This document shows, one piece after another, positions 41,881 to 55,889 of a DNA stretch of 64,000 nucleotides. A program made the translations under genes and the position numbers. The notes under the pieces are model-generated. The model did no database searches. It was given only the letters and a program-made list of their open reading frames with translations, and was not told where the DNA came from. Source of the DNA: Papio anubis (lineage: Eukaryota; Chordata; Mammalia; Primates; Cercopithecidae); assembly GCF_008728515.1 (NCBI RefSeq), contig NC_044977.1, forward strand, positions 8,331,501 through 8,395,500, in the 5' to 3' direction. Within the stretch, counting starts at the first letter, position 1. Every line of letters starts with the position of its first letter.

Positions 41881-43344
41881 AAAATATGTCATACATCTTT
41901 TCTAAAATATCAAACATCCAATTAAGTCTCTCATGTTGCTTTAGATCTTATAGCTCTTTAACACTTTTAATGTAGAAGCATCACTATTTCCCATTTTCTT
42001 TAGTATACATTGACTTTTATATGAAACCTGGCATGCACTGTAAAAAATGTTTTATCTATTTAATTTTCTGTAGACTGAAAATTATAGTTAAAGATAATCA
42101 AATTCAAATATGTTTTCCAATAATATTAAGTAATATTATGTATATCTTATTGAATCGCATGTTAACACACATAAGTGAGATTTTCCAAAATTATCGATGC
42201 TATTTTGATCTCATATGCAATTTGCAACTCATCTACTAGGTAATAATATGACACTATGAAAATATCCTGTTTTCCATGATGTTATATCTAATATTTTTAG
42301 CTTTCATTGGTTTCCCTTGACAGGATATATCTATTGAAGATTATAAAGTGATAATCTATTAATTTTCTTCCTCCTTCTGTATTCATTATGTGAGATTCTT
42401 CTATAAAATAGACATTCTCGTCATGACTTGGGATGACAAAAATTTCTTATAAAATGTAATGATATATACTTTGAGTGTTTTTCATAATAATAGTCTTCAT
42501 TTTTCATATAAATGCAGAGAATTGCCTTCATTTATTCTATTTTGGGTAACTCTGCGTTCACTTTAAAAAACTACTTGCATGCTCTAATACAAACTCCTAA
42601 AAATTATTTCTGTAATGCAAAGAAATATCCAGCTTAAATTGTGGGAAAGTGTAGCAAAATATTCCTGTATTGCAGTCACTTTGGCATTGCCCACATTTTT
42701 AAAATACCTAACTTGTCTGATAACACACAATGTAAACAGCAGGTATGAAAAATAAACATTTACATATACTTCTAAAAGTTCGTTGTGGATTTCCTGTTGG
42801 CATTGGATAACTAATCAGTGTACAGCTGCAGTGGTAGGATATAAATATGCCTATTGTATCATACCATTGTGCATATTTCGAGTTTACTTCCCACGTTGCT
42901 CCTTGCTATTACATCTATTCTGTTTAAGCTCCATTGGACGAAAAGCTTGGATCAATGTTCAGATTACAGAATTGGTATACAGTCAGCTAATGACAAATAA
43001 ATCTGTAAACTCTTTATTTGAATAACGCAGTGAATTTGTAAATTTAACTGATTCAACGTAAACATCATTACATTTGACATGCTAGGACAAAGAGCCTATG
43101 TCCATTTGTTTCACCTTCATTCATTATACTAAACACTTTACTTTTGGCACAAGATGCTCCAAAGTTGCTTCATACTCTTCCTGCTCCAGATTGACTCAAC
43201 CATTTCTTTCTGAGAAGCCCTGGGTGTTTCATTGGATATGACATTACCAAATCAAAATATGGGTGCTAGCTGTGCTCATTTCAACTTAAGTACCATTGTT
43301 GTTAGTCTCATTTGTAAAAAGAATTAGGTGATATTTAATTTGTT
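41881..43344. other. AT-rich stretch, no gene recognised
   Basis: No coding or RNA gene and no nameable repeat seen. The open frame at 42783-43025 is short and unsupported. Confidence 0.45.
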
Positions 43345-44160
43345 ACCAATCGGTTTTATTGTGATAAAATACACATATAATTTACCATCTTAACCAATTT
43401 TAAGCATATAGATCAGTGGTACTAACACATTCATAATATGCGAGCATTAACATCATCTATCTCCATAACACTTTTTATCTTGTCAAACTGAAACTCTATG
43501 CACATTAAACACCTTCTCATTCCCACCTGCCTTTAAGCCCTGGCATCCACCATTCTACTTTCTATTATTTTTAACTGCATGAGGTACCTCATGTAAGTGA
43601 AATCAAACAGTACTTGTTTCTTTGACTGGCTTGTTTTCCTTAGCTTAATGTCGTCAAGATGTATCCGTATTGTGGCATTTGTCAGAATTGCCTTCCTTTT
43701 TAAGATTATCTAATATTCTGTTATATTTATGTACCACATTTTGCTTCTCCATTACCCATCAGTGGACACTCAGCTTCTTTACACGTTTTAGTTACTGTGG
43801 GTAACGCTGCTAAAAACACAGGAACACTTGTAACTCTTTGAGCTCTTCTTTCAATTGTTTTGGTTATATACCCAGAAGTGAAATTCCTGTGTCATATAGT
43901 AATTCTGTTTTTTTTTTTTTTTTTTGAGAAACTGCCATACTTGTTTTCCACACAGAGGTAACATTCTAGGTTCCCACCAACAGGACACAGTTTCCAATTA
44001 TTTCACATCCTTGCAACTCTTGTTATTTTCTGTTGTTGTTGTTGTTTTAATAGTAGCTATCCTAATGACTGTAAGTGGTATCTCCCTGTAGTTTTGATTT
44101 GCATTTCCCTTATCACTAGTGATGATGAACTTTTTTTAGGGGTCAATATATATTCAATTC
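43345..44160 (-). mobile_element. L1M 3' end (antisense), left part of a near full-length copy
   Basis: Antisense 3' UTR (TTTATTGTGATAAAATACAC) is followed by ORF2 C-terminal landmarks TTTGACTGGCTTGTTTTCC, GTTATATACCCAGAAGTG, TAGTTTTGATTTGCATTTCC and CACTAGTGATGATGAAC. It is interrupted at 44161 by an MLT1 LTR and continues at 45130. Confidence 0.9.
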
Positions 44161-44218
44161 TGTTACGGTTGGAACGTTTGTATCCTTCCCAAATATGTAC
44201 GTTGAAAACCAACCCCCA

Positions 44219-44577
<359 letters not shown>

Positions 44578-44823
44578 TCATGAAGACAAAGCCTTTATAC
44601 ATGGGATTAATGCCCTAATAGTAGATGTCCCAGGATGATGCCCTTGCCCCTTCCACTATGTAAGGATGCAGCAAGAAGGCACTATCCACGAAAAACGAGC
44701 TAACAACAGACTCCAAATCTGCTGGTGCTTTGATCTGGGACTTTTTAACCTTCCTATCTGTGAGAAATAAGTGTTTACTGTTTATAATCCACCAAGTTTA
44801 TGGTGTTTTTGTTATAGCATCTT

Positions 44824-45101
44824 TGTTTGTTTTTTGAAACAGAGTCTGCTCTGGAATCCAGTGGCACAATCTTGGCTCACTGCAACTTCCACCTCCCAGG
44901 TTCAAGGATTCCTGTGCTTCAGCCTCCCAAGTAGCTGGTATTACAGGCAGGCACCACCACACCCAGCTAATTTTTGTATTTTTAGTAGAGATGGGGTTTT
45001 GCCATGTCCAGGTTGGTCTTGAACTCCTGGACTCAGGTGATCCACCAACCTCAGCCTCCCAAAGTGCTGGGATTACAGACGTGAACCACTGTGCCCAGCG
45101 T
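44824..45101 (-). mobile_element. Alu element (antisense), S/J-like
   Basis: Antisense Alu landmarks are complete (CTCACTGCAACTTCCACCTC, CCTCCCAAAGTGCTGGGATT). The 13-base duplication GTTATAGCATCTT (44811-44823) and GTTATAGTATCTT (45102-45114) has one mismatch. Confidence 0.97.
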
Positions 45102-45129
45102 GTTATAGTATCTTGAATGGACTAATACA

Positions 45130-46590
45130 TAGTCCTTTGCTCACTTGTAAATTGTATTGTTTGCTTTTCGCTTGCCAAGTGTTAGGAGTCATAGCTATAT
45201 TCTGATTATTAATCCTATATCACAGATATGATTTGCAAATATTTTCTTCCATTCTGTGAGTTGTCTTCTTACTCTCTTGGGAGTGTCTTATAGTGCTAGG
45301 TTTTACATTTAAGTCTTTCATACATTTAGAGTTAATTTTTGAAAATAGTGTTAGATAATGGTCCAATTTTCTTCTTAATTGGTGGATATCCAGTTTTCCC
45401 AATACCATTTTTTTTAAAAGACTGTCTTTTCCCCATTGAATAATCTTCTAACCCTTGCCCCAGATCATTTTAACATATACGCAGGGTTTATTTTAGGACT
45501 TTCCATTTTATTCCATTACTTTCTATGTCTGTTTTTTATGCCAGAACCATGCTGTTTTACCTGTTTTGTTATTCCCTTTTAAGATTGTTTTGACCACTGA
45601 AGGTCCTGTAAGATTCCAAATAAACTTAAGATGAGTTTTTATTTCTTGAAAAATTATTATTGAAGTTTTGATAGAGATTGTATTGAATCTATATATTGCT
45701 TTGGATAGTATTGAAATCTTAATAATTTCGTGTTTTTGTTCTTTAAGCATGGGGTAAGTTTTCATTTAATTAAATTTTTTAAAATTTATTTTAGCAGTAT
45801 TTTATAGTTTTATAGTACAAATCTTTAACATGTTGGTTTAAGTTAATTCCTAATTTTTTTTCTTTTTTGTGTAATTATAAATTTAATTGTTTTCATAATT
45901 TTATTTTAGATATTTTATTGTCATTGTATAGAAATGCAACTGATTTTTTGCATGCTGACTTTGTTTTCTGCTACTTTGTAGCATTTGTTAGTTCAAATAA
46001 CATTTTCCAGAAATTTTAGTTTTGTTTTTGTTTGTACAATATTATATCATTTCTAAACAGACATCATTTTACTTCATCATTTCCAAGTTAGATGTATTTT
46101 ATTTCTTTTCCTTGTCTGGTTTCTCTGGCAGAATCTCTAATACTGTATTGAATAGAAATTATTTATCAGAAAGCAAGCATCCTTGCTTTTCACCTAATCT
46201 TAGGGGAAAACTTTGTAATATTCATTATTGAATACGATGTTTATTATAGGTTTTTCAAATATTCACCTTATCAAGTTAAGGTACTTTCCTTCTATTCCTA
46301 GTTTGTTGAGTGTTTTTTGTTTGTTTGTTTGTTTGTTTTTTGAGATAATGCTACATTTTCCCAATGCCTTTTGTGCATCAATTAAGAGGCTCAGGTGTGT
46401 TTATTTCCCCATCATTATATAGTGCATTACATTGATTGATACTCCTGTGTTGAAACACTCTTATATCCCATAGATAAGTTCCACTTGGTCAGGGTGTGTA
46501 ATCCGTTAATATCCTACTGATTTTGTTTTGGTAGTATTTTGTCTAGGATGCTACATCAATAATCATAAAGGATATTGGTTTAAACATTTG

Positions 46591-46622
<32 letters not shown>

Positions 46623-49600
46623 TCCTTATCTGACTTTGCTTTCAAAAAAATGTTGACCTCAGAAAGTAAGCAAACAAGTGTTTGTTCTTTTTTAATTTTT
46701 TAGAAAAGTATAAAACTGATTCGAGTTAGTTCTTTTAGTATTTGGCAAACTTCATCCATGAAGCCACCAGAACCATGGCTTTTCTTTGGACAGGAGAGTT
46801 TCAATTACTGATTCAATCTTTTTACTATTTATGCATCTATATATTTAAACATCTCGATATTTAAATTTTCTATTTCTTCATGATTTAATCTTTGTAGATT
46901 TTGTGTTTTGGGAATATGTGCATTTCACCTGCGTTATCCAGTTTGCTGCCATACAGTTTTTTATTATTCTCTCTTATAATCTGTTATTTGGAAAATTGGG
47001 AATAATGCACTTACATTCACTTATAATTTTAGTAATTTTAGTCCTCCTTTTTTTGTTCATGTATCTAAAAGTTTGTCAATTTTGTTGATCTTTTCAAAGA
47101 AACAACTTTTGATTTCATTGTTTTTCTCTATTTTTTACTACTTCATTTTATAATTTATGTCTGTCCCAATCTTTATTATATCCTTCCTTCTACCTTTGTG
47201 TTTAGTCATTTATATTTTTTTTTAGTTCCTTAAATTGCAAAGTTGGGTTGTTGATTTCAGATCTTTCTTGTTTATTTGTTTGTATGTTTCATGTAAGCAT
47301 TTATAGCTAAAATTTTTTCCCTTAGCACTGGTTTGGCTATATCTTGTGTTTTGATACGTTGTATTTTCATTTTTATTTATCTTGATGTGTATCTAAATCC
47401 CCTTGTGCTTTCTTCTCTGACTCATTTTGTGAATGTTCTTTTTTTTTTTAATCTATTGAGACCTAATATGTTCCCTAGTATATGCTCAATCCTCTAAAAT
47501 ACCCATGTGGACTTGAGGAGAATGTGTATGTTGTGATGTTGGGTAGAGTGCTTTATAAATGCCTCATAGATCTAGTTGGTTTATTACATTGTTTCAGTCC
47601 TCTATTTCCTTACTTATGTGCAGTCTGGTTGTCCCATCCAATAAGGAGAGTGGGGTATTGAAATCTCCAACTATTAATCTATAAGTGTCTATTTCTCTCT
47701 TTAATTCTGTCAGTTTTTGCTTCACATATTTTGATGGTTTCTTATTAAGTATATTAATGTTTATAATTATTAGTTATGCTATATTTAAATTTGAATTAGT
47801 ATATAATAATAGATTAATAGTTATAATATGTTACATTGTCTTTCGTAAACTTTATTGATTTAAAGTCTGTTTTTTTCAGACATTAGTATAGCCACATCTG
47901 TTCTCTTTTGATAACTATTTGCATAAAACATTTTTTACCAACCTTTTACTTTCAATCTATTTACAAGTTTAGATCTAATGTGAATTTCCTGTAAATAGCA
48001 CATAATTTGACCTTTTTTTGTCTTTGGATTAAAGATTTTAATTCATTTACTTTTAAAATGATTCCAGACAAGCAGAGACTTACTTTTGCCATTTTGCTAT
48101 TTGTTTTCTAGATTCCTTATAGCTTTTTTTTTTTTGTCCTTCATTTCTTGTATTACTCCATTACAGTCTTCTTTTTATTTTTATTTTTGTACTAAAGCAT
48201 TTAAATTTTCTTATTTGCTTTGTATGTATCATATAACTATTTTATTTGTAGTTACCATGAAGTTAAAATTGAACATCCTCAAGTTATAATACTATAATTT
48301 GAATTTATAACTTAACTTCAACAACATGCAAAATTTCTTACTCTTTAATAGCTCCATCTTCACCCCACTACATTGTTGATATCAGAAAATTCATTTTTAT
48401 ATTTTTGTTCAAAACCATAAACTAATAACCTTTTTAAATGCATTAGTCTTTAGATTATGTAGGAAACCAAATGTAGAGTTATAAACCAAAATAAGAATTA
48501 CAGTAGCTTTTATAAAAATAATTGTTTTATTTTTACATGCATTTTTCTCATAAATTATGTAGAACAAAAATAGACTTGTAGGTTCTTTTTACTGCAATAC
48601 TAGGTTTTATACTTTTCCATGTGTTTACCTATATTGAAATATTTGTTTCTTTATGCAGCTTCAAGTTACTGTATAATGTCCTTTTATTTCACCCTGCAGA
48701 GCTCTCTGAGCACTTTTTTTAGGTCAGGAGTAGTGATAACTAACTCCCTCATCTTTTATTTATCTATGAATGTCTTAATTTCTCTCTCACTTCTGAAGGA
48801 TAATTTTACCAGGTATAGAATCATTGTTTGCCAGGTTTCTATTTTACCACTTTTGCTCTGTCAGACCACTTCCTCTGGACTCCAAATTTTCTGAGAAGAA
48901 ATCTCCTGATCTTATTGAAAACTGCTTGTATATGGTAAGTTGCATGTTGCTTTTTGCTGTCAATGTTCTTTCTTCATGCTAGGCTTTTGAAAGTTGTCTT
49001 ATAAAGTATCTAGGTGGAGGTCTCTTTGACTTCATCTTACTTGGAGTTTGTTGAGCTTTTTTGGTGTTTACATTCATGTACTTCATCAAACTGGGGAAGT
49101 TTTAAGCAATTCTTTCTTCAGACCTTCTTTATGCTCCCTTCCCTCTCTCCTTCTTCTAGACCTATCACAAGCCATCACTTGGTGTGTTTGATGATGTCAC
49201 ACAGGTCCCTTAGGCTCTGTTCGCTTTTCTTCCATTCTTTTAACATTTTGTGTTCCTCCGACAAGCTAATTTCCACTTCAAGTTCACTGATACTTTCTTC
49301 TGCCTGCTCAAATCTGCTTTTAGTGTCTGTATTCATTTTTTAATTTAAGTTATTCTCCTTTTCATCTCCAAAATTTATTTTTGTTGGTGTTCCATTTTAG
49401 CTTTTCTCTTTATTGATATTTGTATTTGGTTTATGCATTATTTTATCCTTTCCACATCCTTAGTTTTGAAAGCATTATTAAGGCAGTTGTTTTAAAGTCT
49501 GTGTGGTAGACTCATCATCATATCTTTTTTAGGACACTTTCTGCTTTTTTTTTTTTTTTTTCTTGGAACGGGCCATGCTTCCCTGTTTTTTTGTACGGCT

Positions 49601-50310
49601 TATACTTTTTGGTTGAAAACTGGACACTTAATAATTACGGTAACTCTGGAAATAAGATTCTCTTCCTTTCCCAGGATTTGATTTTTCAGGTCTTTTCCCG
49701 AAAAGGTTTTAAGATTTTTCAGCTTTTCCCTAGTCATATTCAGTAACATTTTAATTTCCACTGTGCATACATTTGTTTTTAAATCCTAGGCTTTAATATC
49801 AGGATCCCGGAAAGGGTGGGTGGAGGAGACAAGTAAGGGAGAAGTACAGCATCAGCTCTTTCAGTATTCTGGAAGTCACTTCTGCTGGAGGGAGAAGGGT
49901 TTAAAACAATAAGGGGAGGCACCACCACAATAGCCATTTGCCTTTCTGTCCGCAACTTTGTGATTAGAAGCAAAAATCAGTGATCAGGATACAAACCCCT
50001 GATCTTGGAGAGACAGGGCCTTTTGGCCCACCCTGGCTCCCACAAGCTGCATTCCTTTGGTTTGAAGAACACTTGTACCACTGTCTGCCTTAGGGACGGT
50101 GAATGTGGGCCTGTTAATGTGCTAAGATATACACTGACCAAAGCTAACTTTGATTTATCAAGTAAGCCTCCTCCTAGAAGTTGAAAGCCCCAGAGTTCCA
50201 AAATTGTCACATTAAACGATTTCTGCCAACGCAATTATTTTGTAGGTGGAAGGACAGATGTCTGATATTTTCTACTCTGTTATCCTCCCAGAATCCCCTC
50301 TAGATGGTAT
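45130..50310 (-). mobile_element. Near full-length L1M (antisense), main part
   Basis: This carries on from 44160 without loss. ORF2 C-terminus: TGATTTGCAAATATTTTCTT, GATAGAGATTGTATTGAATC. ORF2 middle and N-terminal region: GACTTGAGGAGAATGTGTAT near 47512, GGGGTATTGAAATCTCCAAC near 47652. Upstream text: AGTTCACTGATACTTTCTTC near 49277, TTTTTGGTTGAAAACTGGAC near 49606, GGTAACTCTGGAAATAAGAT near 49638. It ends near 50310 with a TCTACTCTGTTATCCTCCCA 5'-terminal-like block. All frames are decayed; the many small open frames here are chance. Together with the left part it spans about 6 kb of L1. Confidence 0.82.
46592..46622. repeat. (CT)n(TA)n microsatellite
   Basis: A short CT run followed by about ten TA units, inside the L1M. 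Confidence 0.95.
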
Positions 50311-50719
50311 ATTTTTAACAGCATATTGATGTTGGCCTTTTTGTGTTTGTGGTTAAAAGTAAAGAATTGTTGCCTGAAGTTGTTTGGCTTTATACTTATA
50401 TCTCTTTTTGCTTAAATAGAAAATATTTTATGTTTTAGCATTAGTATATTTGCTTGTTTTGATGCTACTATAAATTAATGAACATTAAAAAGGAATGGAA
50501 CAGAATAATAATCAAACCATGATTAAGAGTGGGAATTTTAGCAAATTAATCTATGCCCATATGCATCTCTATTCATACAAATACTACGCATATATATGCA
50601 TATACAATGTGTCTTCATTGTATATAATATCAGAAAATTCAAATAAATGTTATCAAATAGATACACCTATTGTATTGTAATAATAAAATACATATAATAC
50701 AATAGTTTTAATAATATTC
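50311..50719. other. AT-rich stretch, nothing recognised
   Basis: No supported feature. Confidence 0.5.
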
Positions 50720-50940
50720 ATAATAAGTAACTCTCAAAAACATAATGTTGAGTACAAAAAGCAAGTAGCGGAATAATAGGATATAATTTCATTTGAATAA
50801 AATAGAAAAAATATAATGTGCTATATATGATTTGTAAATATAATATTCCTGTCTCAAGTAAGAGTATTAAATTATCTTGATATAATAGTTACCTTTCTGT
50901 AAGAATGAAAAGGGCTCTACTGGTTATTAGACAAGAATGC
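50720..50940 (+). mobile_element. L1M 3' fragment (sense)
   Basis: CAAAAACATAATGTTGAGTA then CAAAAAGCAAGTAGCGGAAT matches the sense L1M motif following the CAACATGGATGAATCTCA-type block. It is diverged. Confidence 0.55.
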
Positions 50941-50959
50941 GTATTTTTAATATGTAATT

Positions 50960-51330
50960 TATACACTTATTCAGACATTCATCTAATAATATTTATTGGG
51001 AGCTAAAATGCCAGTCTTGAAAGTATAAAGGTTTTCAAAGCAATGTCTTACATTTTAATCTTATAGGGCAAATATAGAAATTAATACTATTGATAATAAA
51101 ACTGACAAATGTCTCAGTAGTGACTGACATAGAAGATCATCATAGAGAATACCACACATCCTCAAATATTCAAGAAAGGACTTAGAAAATAAGAAACATC
51201 TAAATCTATGCTGAAGCCAAGAATTAATAAATTAATGAAGATGAAGAAACAATTTCCTGTCAGAAAGCAACATGAACAAAAATCACAATGTCAAAGACAA
51301 TATCAATTCATGGAGGCAAGCATTTTTATA
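50960..51330 (-). mobile_element. L2 fragment (antisense)
   Basis: CATTCATCTAATAATATTTA, a TTGGGAGCTAAAATGCCAG block and later CTTAGAAAATAAGAAACATC follow the order of an antisense L2 3' end. It is heavily decayed. Confidence 0.5.
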
Positions 51331-51869
51331 GAGATTAATTATCAAGCAGGAAAATTTGTGGTGGGATACTTGAACGTACTAATTTAAATAATTAAAGAAA
51401 AAGACATAATTTGAGATTGTTGAAAAGGAACTTTGAAGAAAGTACTTTTATGTTGTTGAGATCATTGATACAATAATTAGTTCTTCAGAAAAACAAATCT
51501 AGTATTTACCCAGATAAACAAGAAAAGAAAATGCAATAAAGCACATTAGGATTGAGAAAAATGATTTTAAAACCAGTGTTTTATGTAATTTAAATCTTAT
51601 ATGATGCTTCTCAGATAAAATTTGTATGTTTGAATAAATTTCTGGCATACTATATACTATATTTTTGAAGAATCACAATATGCATTCTCATATTAAAAGC
51701 TCTGAAGATACTTGGTGATAAAGTATATATAATAGCACATATTTGTAATGTTTATATGTTCAATTATGAAACATTACATGATTATTTGTCTTTCTGTATG
51801 TGTTCAGATAAACTAGGTCATCAGATAACAAATATAGCAGCTACAGAAAATATTGTTCCAATTTCCTTA
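51331..51869. other. AT-rich stretch, nothing recognised
   Basis: No supported feature. Confidence 0.5.
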
Positions 51870-52470
51870 CTTCTTAATTTAGCAATGTACAAGTTCTTGT
51901 CCCATGACAAAGAAGAATAAGACGCCTAGAAACCAGAGAATGAGTAAGGCAGAGAAGGATTTACTAAGTGAGAGAAAACTCTCAGAAGCGAGAGAGGACC
52001 CAAAATTGTCAAAAATGATGCTGTGTTCTGGGTCTTTTATGTGGCAGAAACAAGGAAGTCTTCTGTGGCTTTTGCCTTAACAGGAGGGATAAAGTTCTCC
52101 CCAAGGTGTTGCATCTGCACATGTCTGGGGTTGGCCATAGTGACTCCATCTTGGTTATTACCCTGATTGCCTAAGCAAAATGCATGGAGGCACTAAAACC
52201 ACAATGCTAATGGTATTATAATTTCAGAGTCATTTTAGGATGCCCTTGGTCTTTGTCTGAGCCTGTGCAGGTAGCCTGAAATTCCCTTCTGAGAAAGCAT
52301 CTTGGTATAAGAGGAAGTTTTTAACCACATTTCATCCTGCTAGCTACATAACAGGGGTGGTGCAAGTGCAGTCTTACAGGCATTGTCCCTCTCCCAAAAC
52401 CCTCCCTCTCTATTTGCCTAACCAACCCCTACCTGCCTCCTTTCTCAGTATTATCTCTACCAATGGGACT
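51870..52470 (-). repeat. LTR-like segment, family not assigned
   Basis: A GC-richer block has features of an antisense endogenous-retrovirus LTR: GGATTTACTAAGTGAGAG, CTGGGTCTTTTATGTGGC and TAGTGACTCCATCTTGG. I could not assign a family or fix the ends. No retroviral coding sequence adjoins. Confidence 0.35.
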
Positions 52471-52792
52471 CGTAAAAACTATTTTTATGTCAGCATCAGA
52501 TGTGGTTACAGTGAATTAGAAGCCATATAGGCTTCAGTGGCAAAAATCAGGAAAAATTCAGTTCAAACTACTTTTTGGCAAAGGTACATATGAATACGTA
52601 TTTAAGAATATGCATCAGAAACATTTATAGACATCTTCTACAGTAAGAAAGAACAAGAGAAGTAAAGAAAAATGAGAATAAGTCAATTAATGAATAAATA
52701 AATGTATCAATAAAACAGGAGAAATTGAAGACAATGATGATAGTGACATATGAGCACTGAGGTAGAATTAGCTCAGTGCTGCATCTGAGGGC

Positions 52793-52915
52793 CAAAATAA
52801 AGGAGAAAGAGGAAGAAATAAGAAAGAGAAGAACAAGAGCATGAGGAGAAGGAGGAAGAGGAAAAGGAAGAAAACCAAAAAGAAGAAAAGGAAAAATAAC
52901 ATTACCAGTGAGTAA
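52793..52915 (+). repeat. GA-rich low-complexity tract
   Basis: Purine-rich AGGAGAAAGAGGAAG-type sequence. The opposite-strand open frame is low-complexity leucine/phenylalanine translation. Confidence 0.9.
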
Positions 52916-52989
52916 AAGAAATAATAATAATAATATTGCATGTGCATCTTACAGGTTGTCTGCATAGGTAATAAAGAAAAAATTCCTAA

Positions 52990-53190
52990 GAATATATTTA
53001 TATTTATTTATTTTTATGTTTATATTTATAAACATTCATTTATGTTTATATTTATGAACATAAAAATGAATATAAAAATCCTTAATTATATATGCTTTAT
53101 TCAATATAAATATGAATTTTTTATATCCTAAGAATACATATAGTCTTATAAATTTTTATATTTATATTATATATATAAATCAAGATAAAA
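52990..53190. repeat. TTTATA-rich low-complexity tract
   Basis: Repeated TTTATGTTTATATTTAT units and AT runs. The units at 53013 and 53041 are near copies. Confidence 0.85.
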
Positions 53191-53549
53191 AGACAAAACA
53201 TTACTTAATTAAAAACACTGAAAAATAAAGCAACAGAATAATTCTGGGATAAAGCATAAGTATATATGTAAATAAGTGATTTATAAAAATAGAATTATTA
53301 AATTATAACTAAAAGTAGATATTCGTTTCTTTAGAAACTAAATACATATGCAAAGAGTTAACTGAATTAAAATAAATAAACAAGGTATAAGCCACAATAT
53401 AATAAGTATACAGGTCAAAGAAGTACATATAATACACATGAATTTGAAGATTTTATGAAGTACAAAACATAACACCTTGATCCCAAGGAAGCCAGGAAAC
53501 TCGCAGTATTCAATTACTATGACAGTAAAAATAAAAATTATCAAATCAA

Positions 53550-54310
53550 CGTGTTGACACTTCCAAAATCAGCTGCCCGTCTAGTTCCACATATAAATTC
53601 TATCAAACATACAGAATGCAGTCTTTGACAGCTGTTTAAATTGAGACAAACCATACAGACATTAATCCTTTATATTAAGTCAGAATAGCATAGATACCAA
53701 GATCTGATGAAGTGCACAAAGGCAAATGACATAAAAATCTTTTTTTGAATATTGAAGTTAAAAAGATCTGGTAAATTCTAGCAAAGTTTAGTAGTATATT
53801 AAAATAATAATATATTTTGACCAATTATGGTTTATTGTAGAAATTAAAGGATGCATTAATATTTGAAATCCAATTAATGTCATTTAATGTATTAATAGTT
53901 TTAAAAATTAAAATTGATATTTGTAATGTTAAAGAGACTTTCGATAAAATTAAAGATGCATTGATCACAAGAAAGAAATCACACTGAAAATCCTTCTCTG
54001 AAAATCTTTATAATACAAATAAAGTATGTATCTACACATACATATATAACATATAAGCAGGCACATTACTCTAGAATTGTGGTGTAATGTTTTCCAATAT
54101 AAGTGAACATCATTAAATTTCAACACTTTCAGAACAATACAATTATATGCATAAGTTTATGTATGTAGAGTCTGGAAGGAGTCACATCAACTTTTAACAG
54201 TTGCTTCCTCTAAGGGAAGAACTAGAGACAGACCATTAAGGCACTATATTAAGTTTCACTTCAGATTGCGGAAAATATTTCTTGTTTGATTTTTTTTTCC
54301 TTTCTTGTTT
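53550..54310 (+). mobile_element. L1M ORF2 and 3' fragments (sense)
   Basis: Decayed sense ORF2 text (AATTCTATCAAACATACAGA, CATAGATACCAAGATCTGA, GGTTTATTGTAGAAATTAAA, TTTCGATAAAATTAAAGATG) lies at 53550-54010. A possible L1M 3' UTR piece (GTTGCTTCCTCTAAGGGAAG) lies near 54200. These may be two insertions. Confidence 0.6.
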
Positions 54311-55319
54311 GATGTTTTTGAGCTTAGATATAAATTTCATTTGGATCTTAAAAGTTCAAAAAAGTAAACAAATGATAGAACTTATAACAAAGAAAAATAT
54401 ATTCATATGTATTTGTCTTCATTTATACAACATTAACAGAAAAAATGTCTGTGTTAAGAGCTTTTAAAAGTTAACAGCTTTTAAAAGTTAACAGAAGGGC
54501 ATAAGAAAGGTAATTGTATCCCTGACTTCAAAATAATAGTGAAAACAATTTTGGATTTTACTGAACTATTGACACCTAATATGATGACCAACAGCTTGAC
54601 AGTTTCATGAGTCAGGCAGTCTTCAATATAAGCTGTCAAAGATGAGAAGCTTCCTTGAACATTCCAGCTAGTGACCCTTCAATTCCAATGGAATGACTGA
54701 CATACAACAGTTTGTCTATAATATCTTACAATATGTTTTTTCTATGGTTGTACATTTATCAAAGCTACCTGGCAGCCTTCCTATAATCAAGTCTGCAGTT
54801 ACATGTTACTTGAAATGTGATGTTGATAGCTAGAAATACAAGCTAAAAATTAATCACAATTTTCTCATTCATTCTTAGTTGATAAAGCTATATATTTAAT
54901 AAAAGAAAGTTATTAGGGAAAATAAAGCACATAAAAATAAATCTCAAATAGGTTTTTTTTAAACAGAGGTTCTTGGATGGGTTTCAGGTAAGTCCTCAAA
55001 TCCTCAAATTTTGCATGCATAATTTTAGACATATGTTTATTGTTCTAATAAGGAATTTCATTAATTTCTATCAGATTTTAAACTGTGTATCAGAAGGATT
55101 GTAAAAATATATGTAAGCAAATCAAAGACTTAAACATAAGCTTTAGATTGCATAATTTGACATGTGTGTGTGTGTGTGTGTGTACAGACAGAGAGAAGGA
55201 GAGACGTGTATATAATTGACATTGCTGCTGTTCCTTTGAAGTTTTTAACTACCAAATATATATAGTGAATTATGTGAATATTTAAAGACTATTTATCTGT
55301 TAAGAAGTGGTGTGGGGAG
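54311..55319. other. AT-rich stretch with a (TG)n run
   Basis: A (TG)10 run lies at 55163-55183. A duplicated AGCTTTTAAAAGTTAACAG pair lies near 54460-54492. No gene recognised. Confidence 0.5.
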
Positions 55320-55870
55320 AATCTTAACCATGAATGTTATTTATTAAATTGAGCATTTGTATGAAGATACAACAGGGCAACTGCAAAGACATTTCTGAAG
55401 TTGAAAAACGGGAGAGTACTTTCTATACTGATTATTGAGACTTCCTATAAAGACTTTTAAATTAATACAATATGGTCTTAAGGTAAAAATGGGACAATAC
55501 ATCCTCTGAACAACAATAAAAAACAAAATGGTCAAAAATTGAGCCACACATAAACGGACACTTGATTTGTGGCAATGTTGCAGAGCATTGGCGAAAAGAG
55601 ACTCTTTTTAGTGACCAGTGCTGAGTCAGTCATATATACGTGTTGAAACAATGAAAGAATCTCTAAACACAAATTTACCTTCTATACACAAATTTGATTC
55701 CAGATGGATTTTATATCTGATTTTCAAAGGTAAAACAATAAAGATTTTGCAAGGAAACATATGAGCATAACTTCTCGTGTTTTGAATAAGTAAGCTATAA
55801 TGAACAGGGCACAGTAAGTACAAACCATCAAAGGTAAAAAAAGAAAAGAAAAGCACATTGACCCCATGAC
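55320..55870 (+). mobile_element. L1M ORF2 C-terminal fragment (sense)
   Basis: ATTGAGACTTCCTATAAAGA, AATACAATATGGTCTTAAGG, ATTGAGCCACACATAAACGG and TTTGATTCCAGATGGATTTT follow L1M ORF2 order. Confidence 0.72.
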
Positions 55871-55889
55871 CATTTTTCTGTCCAGACAG

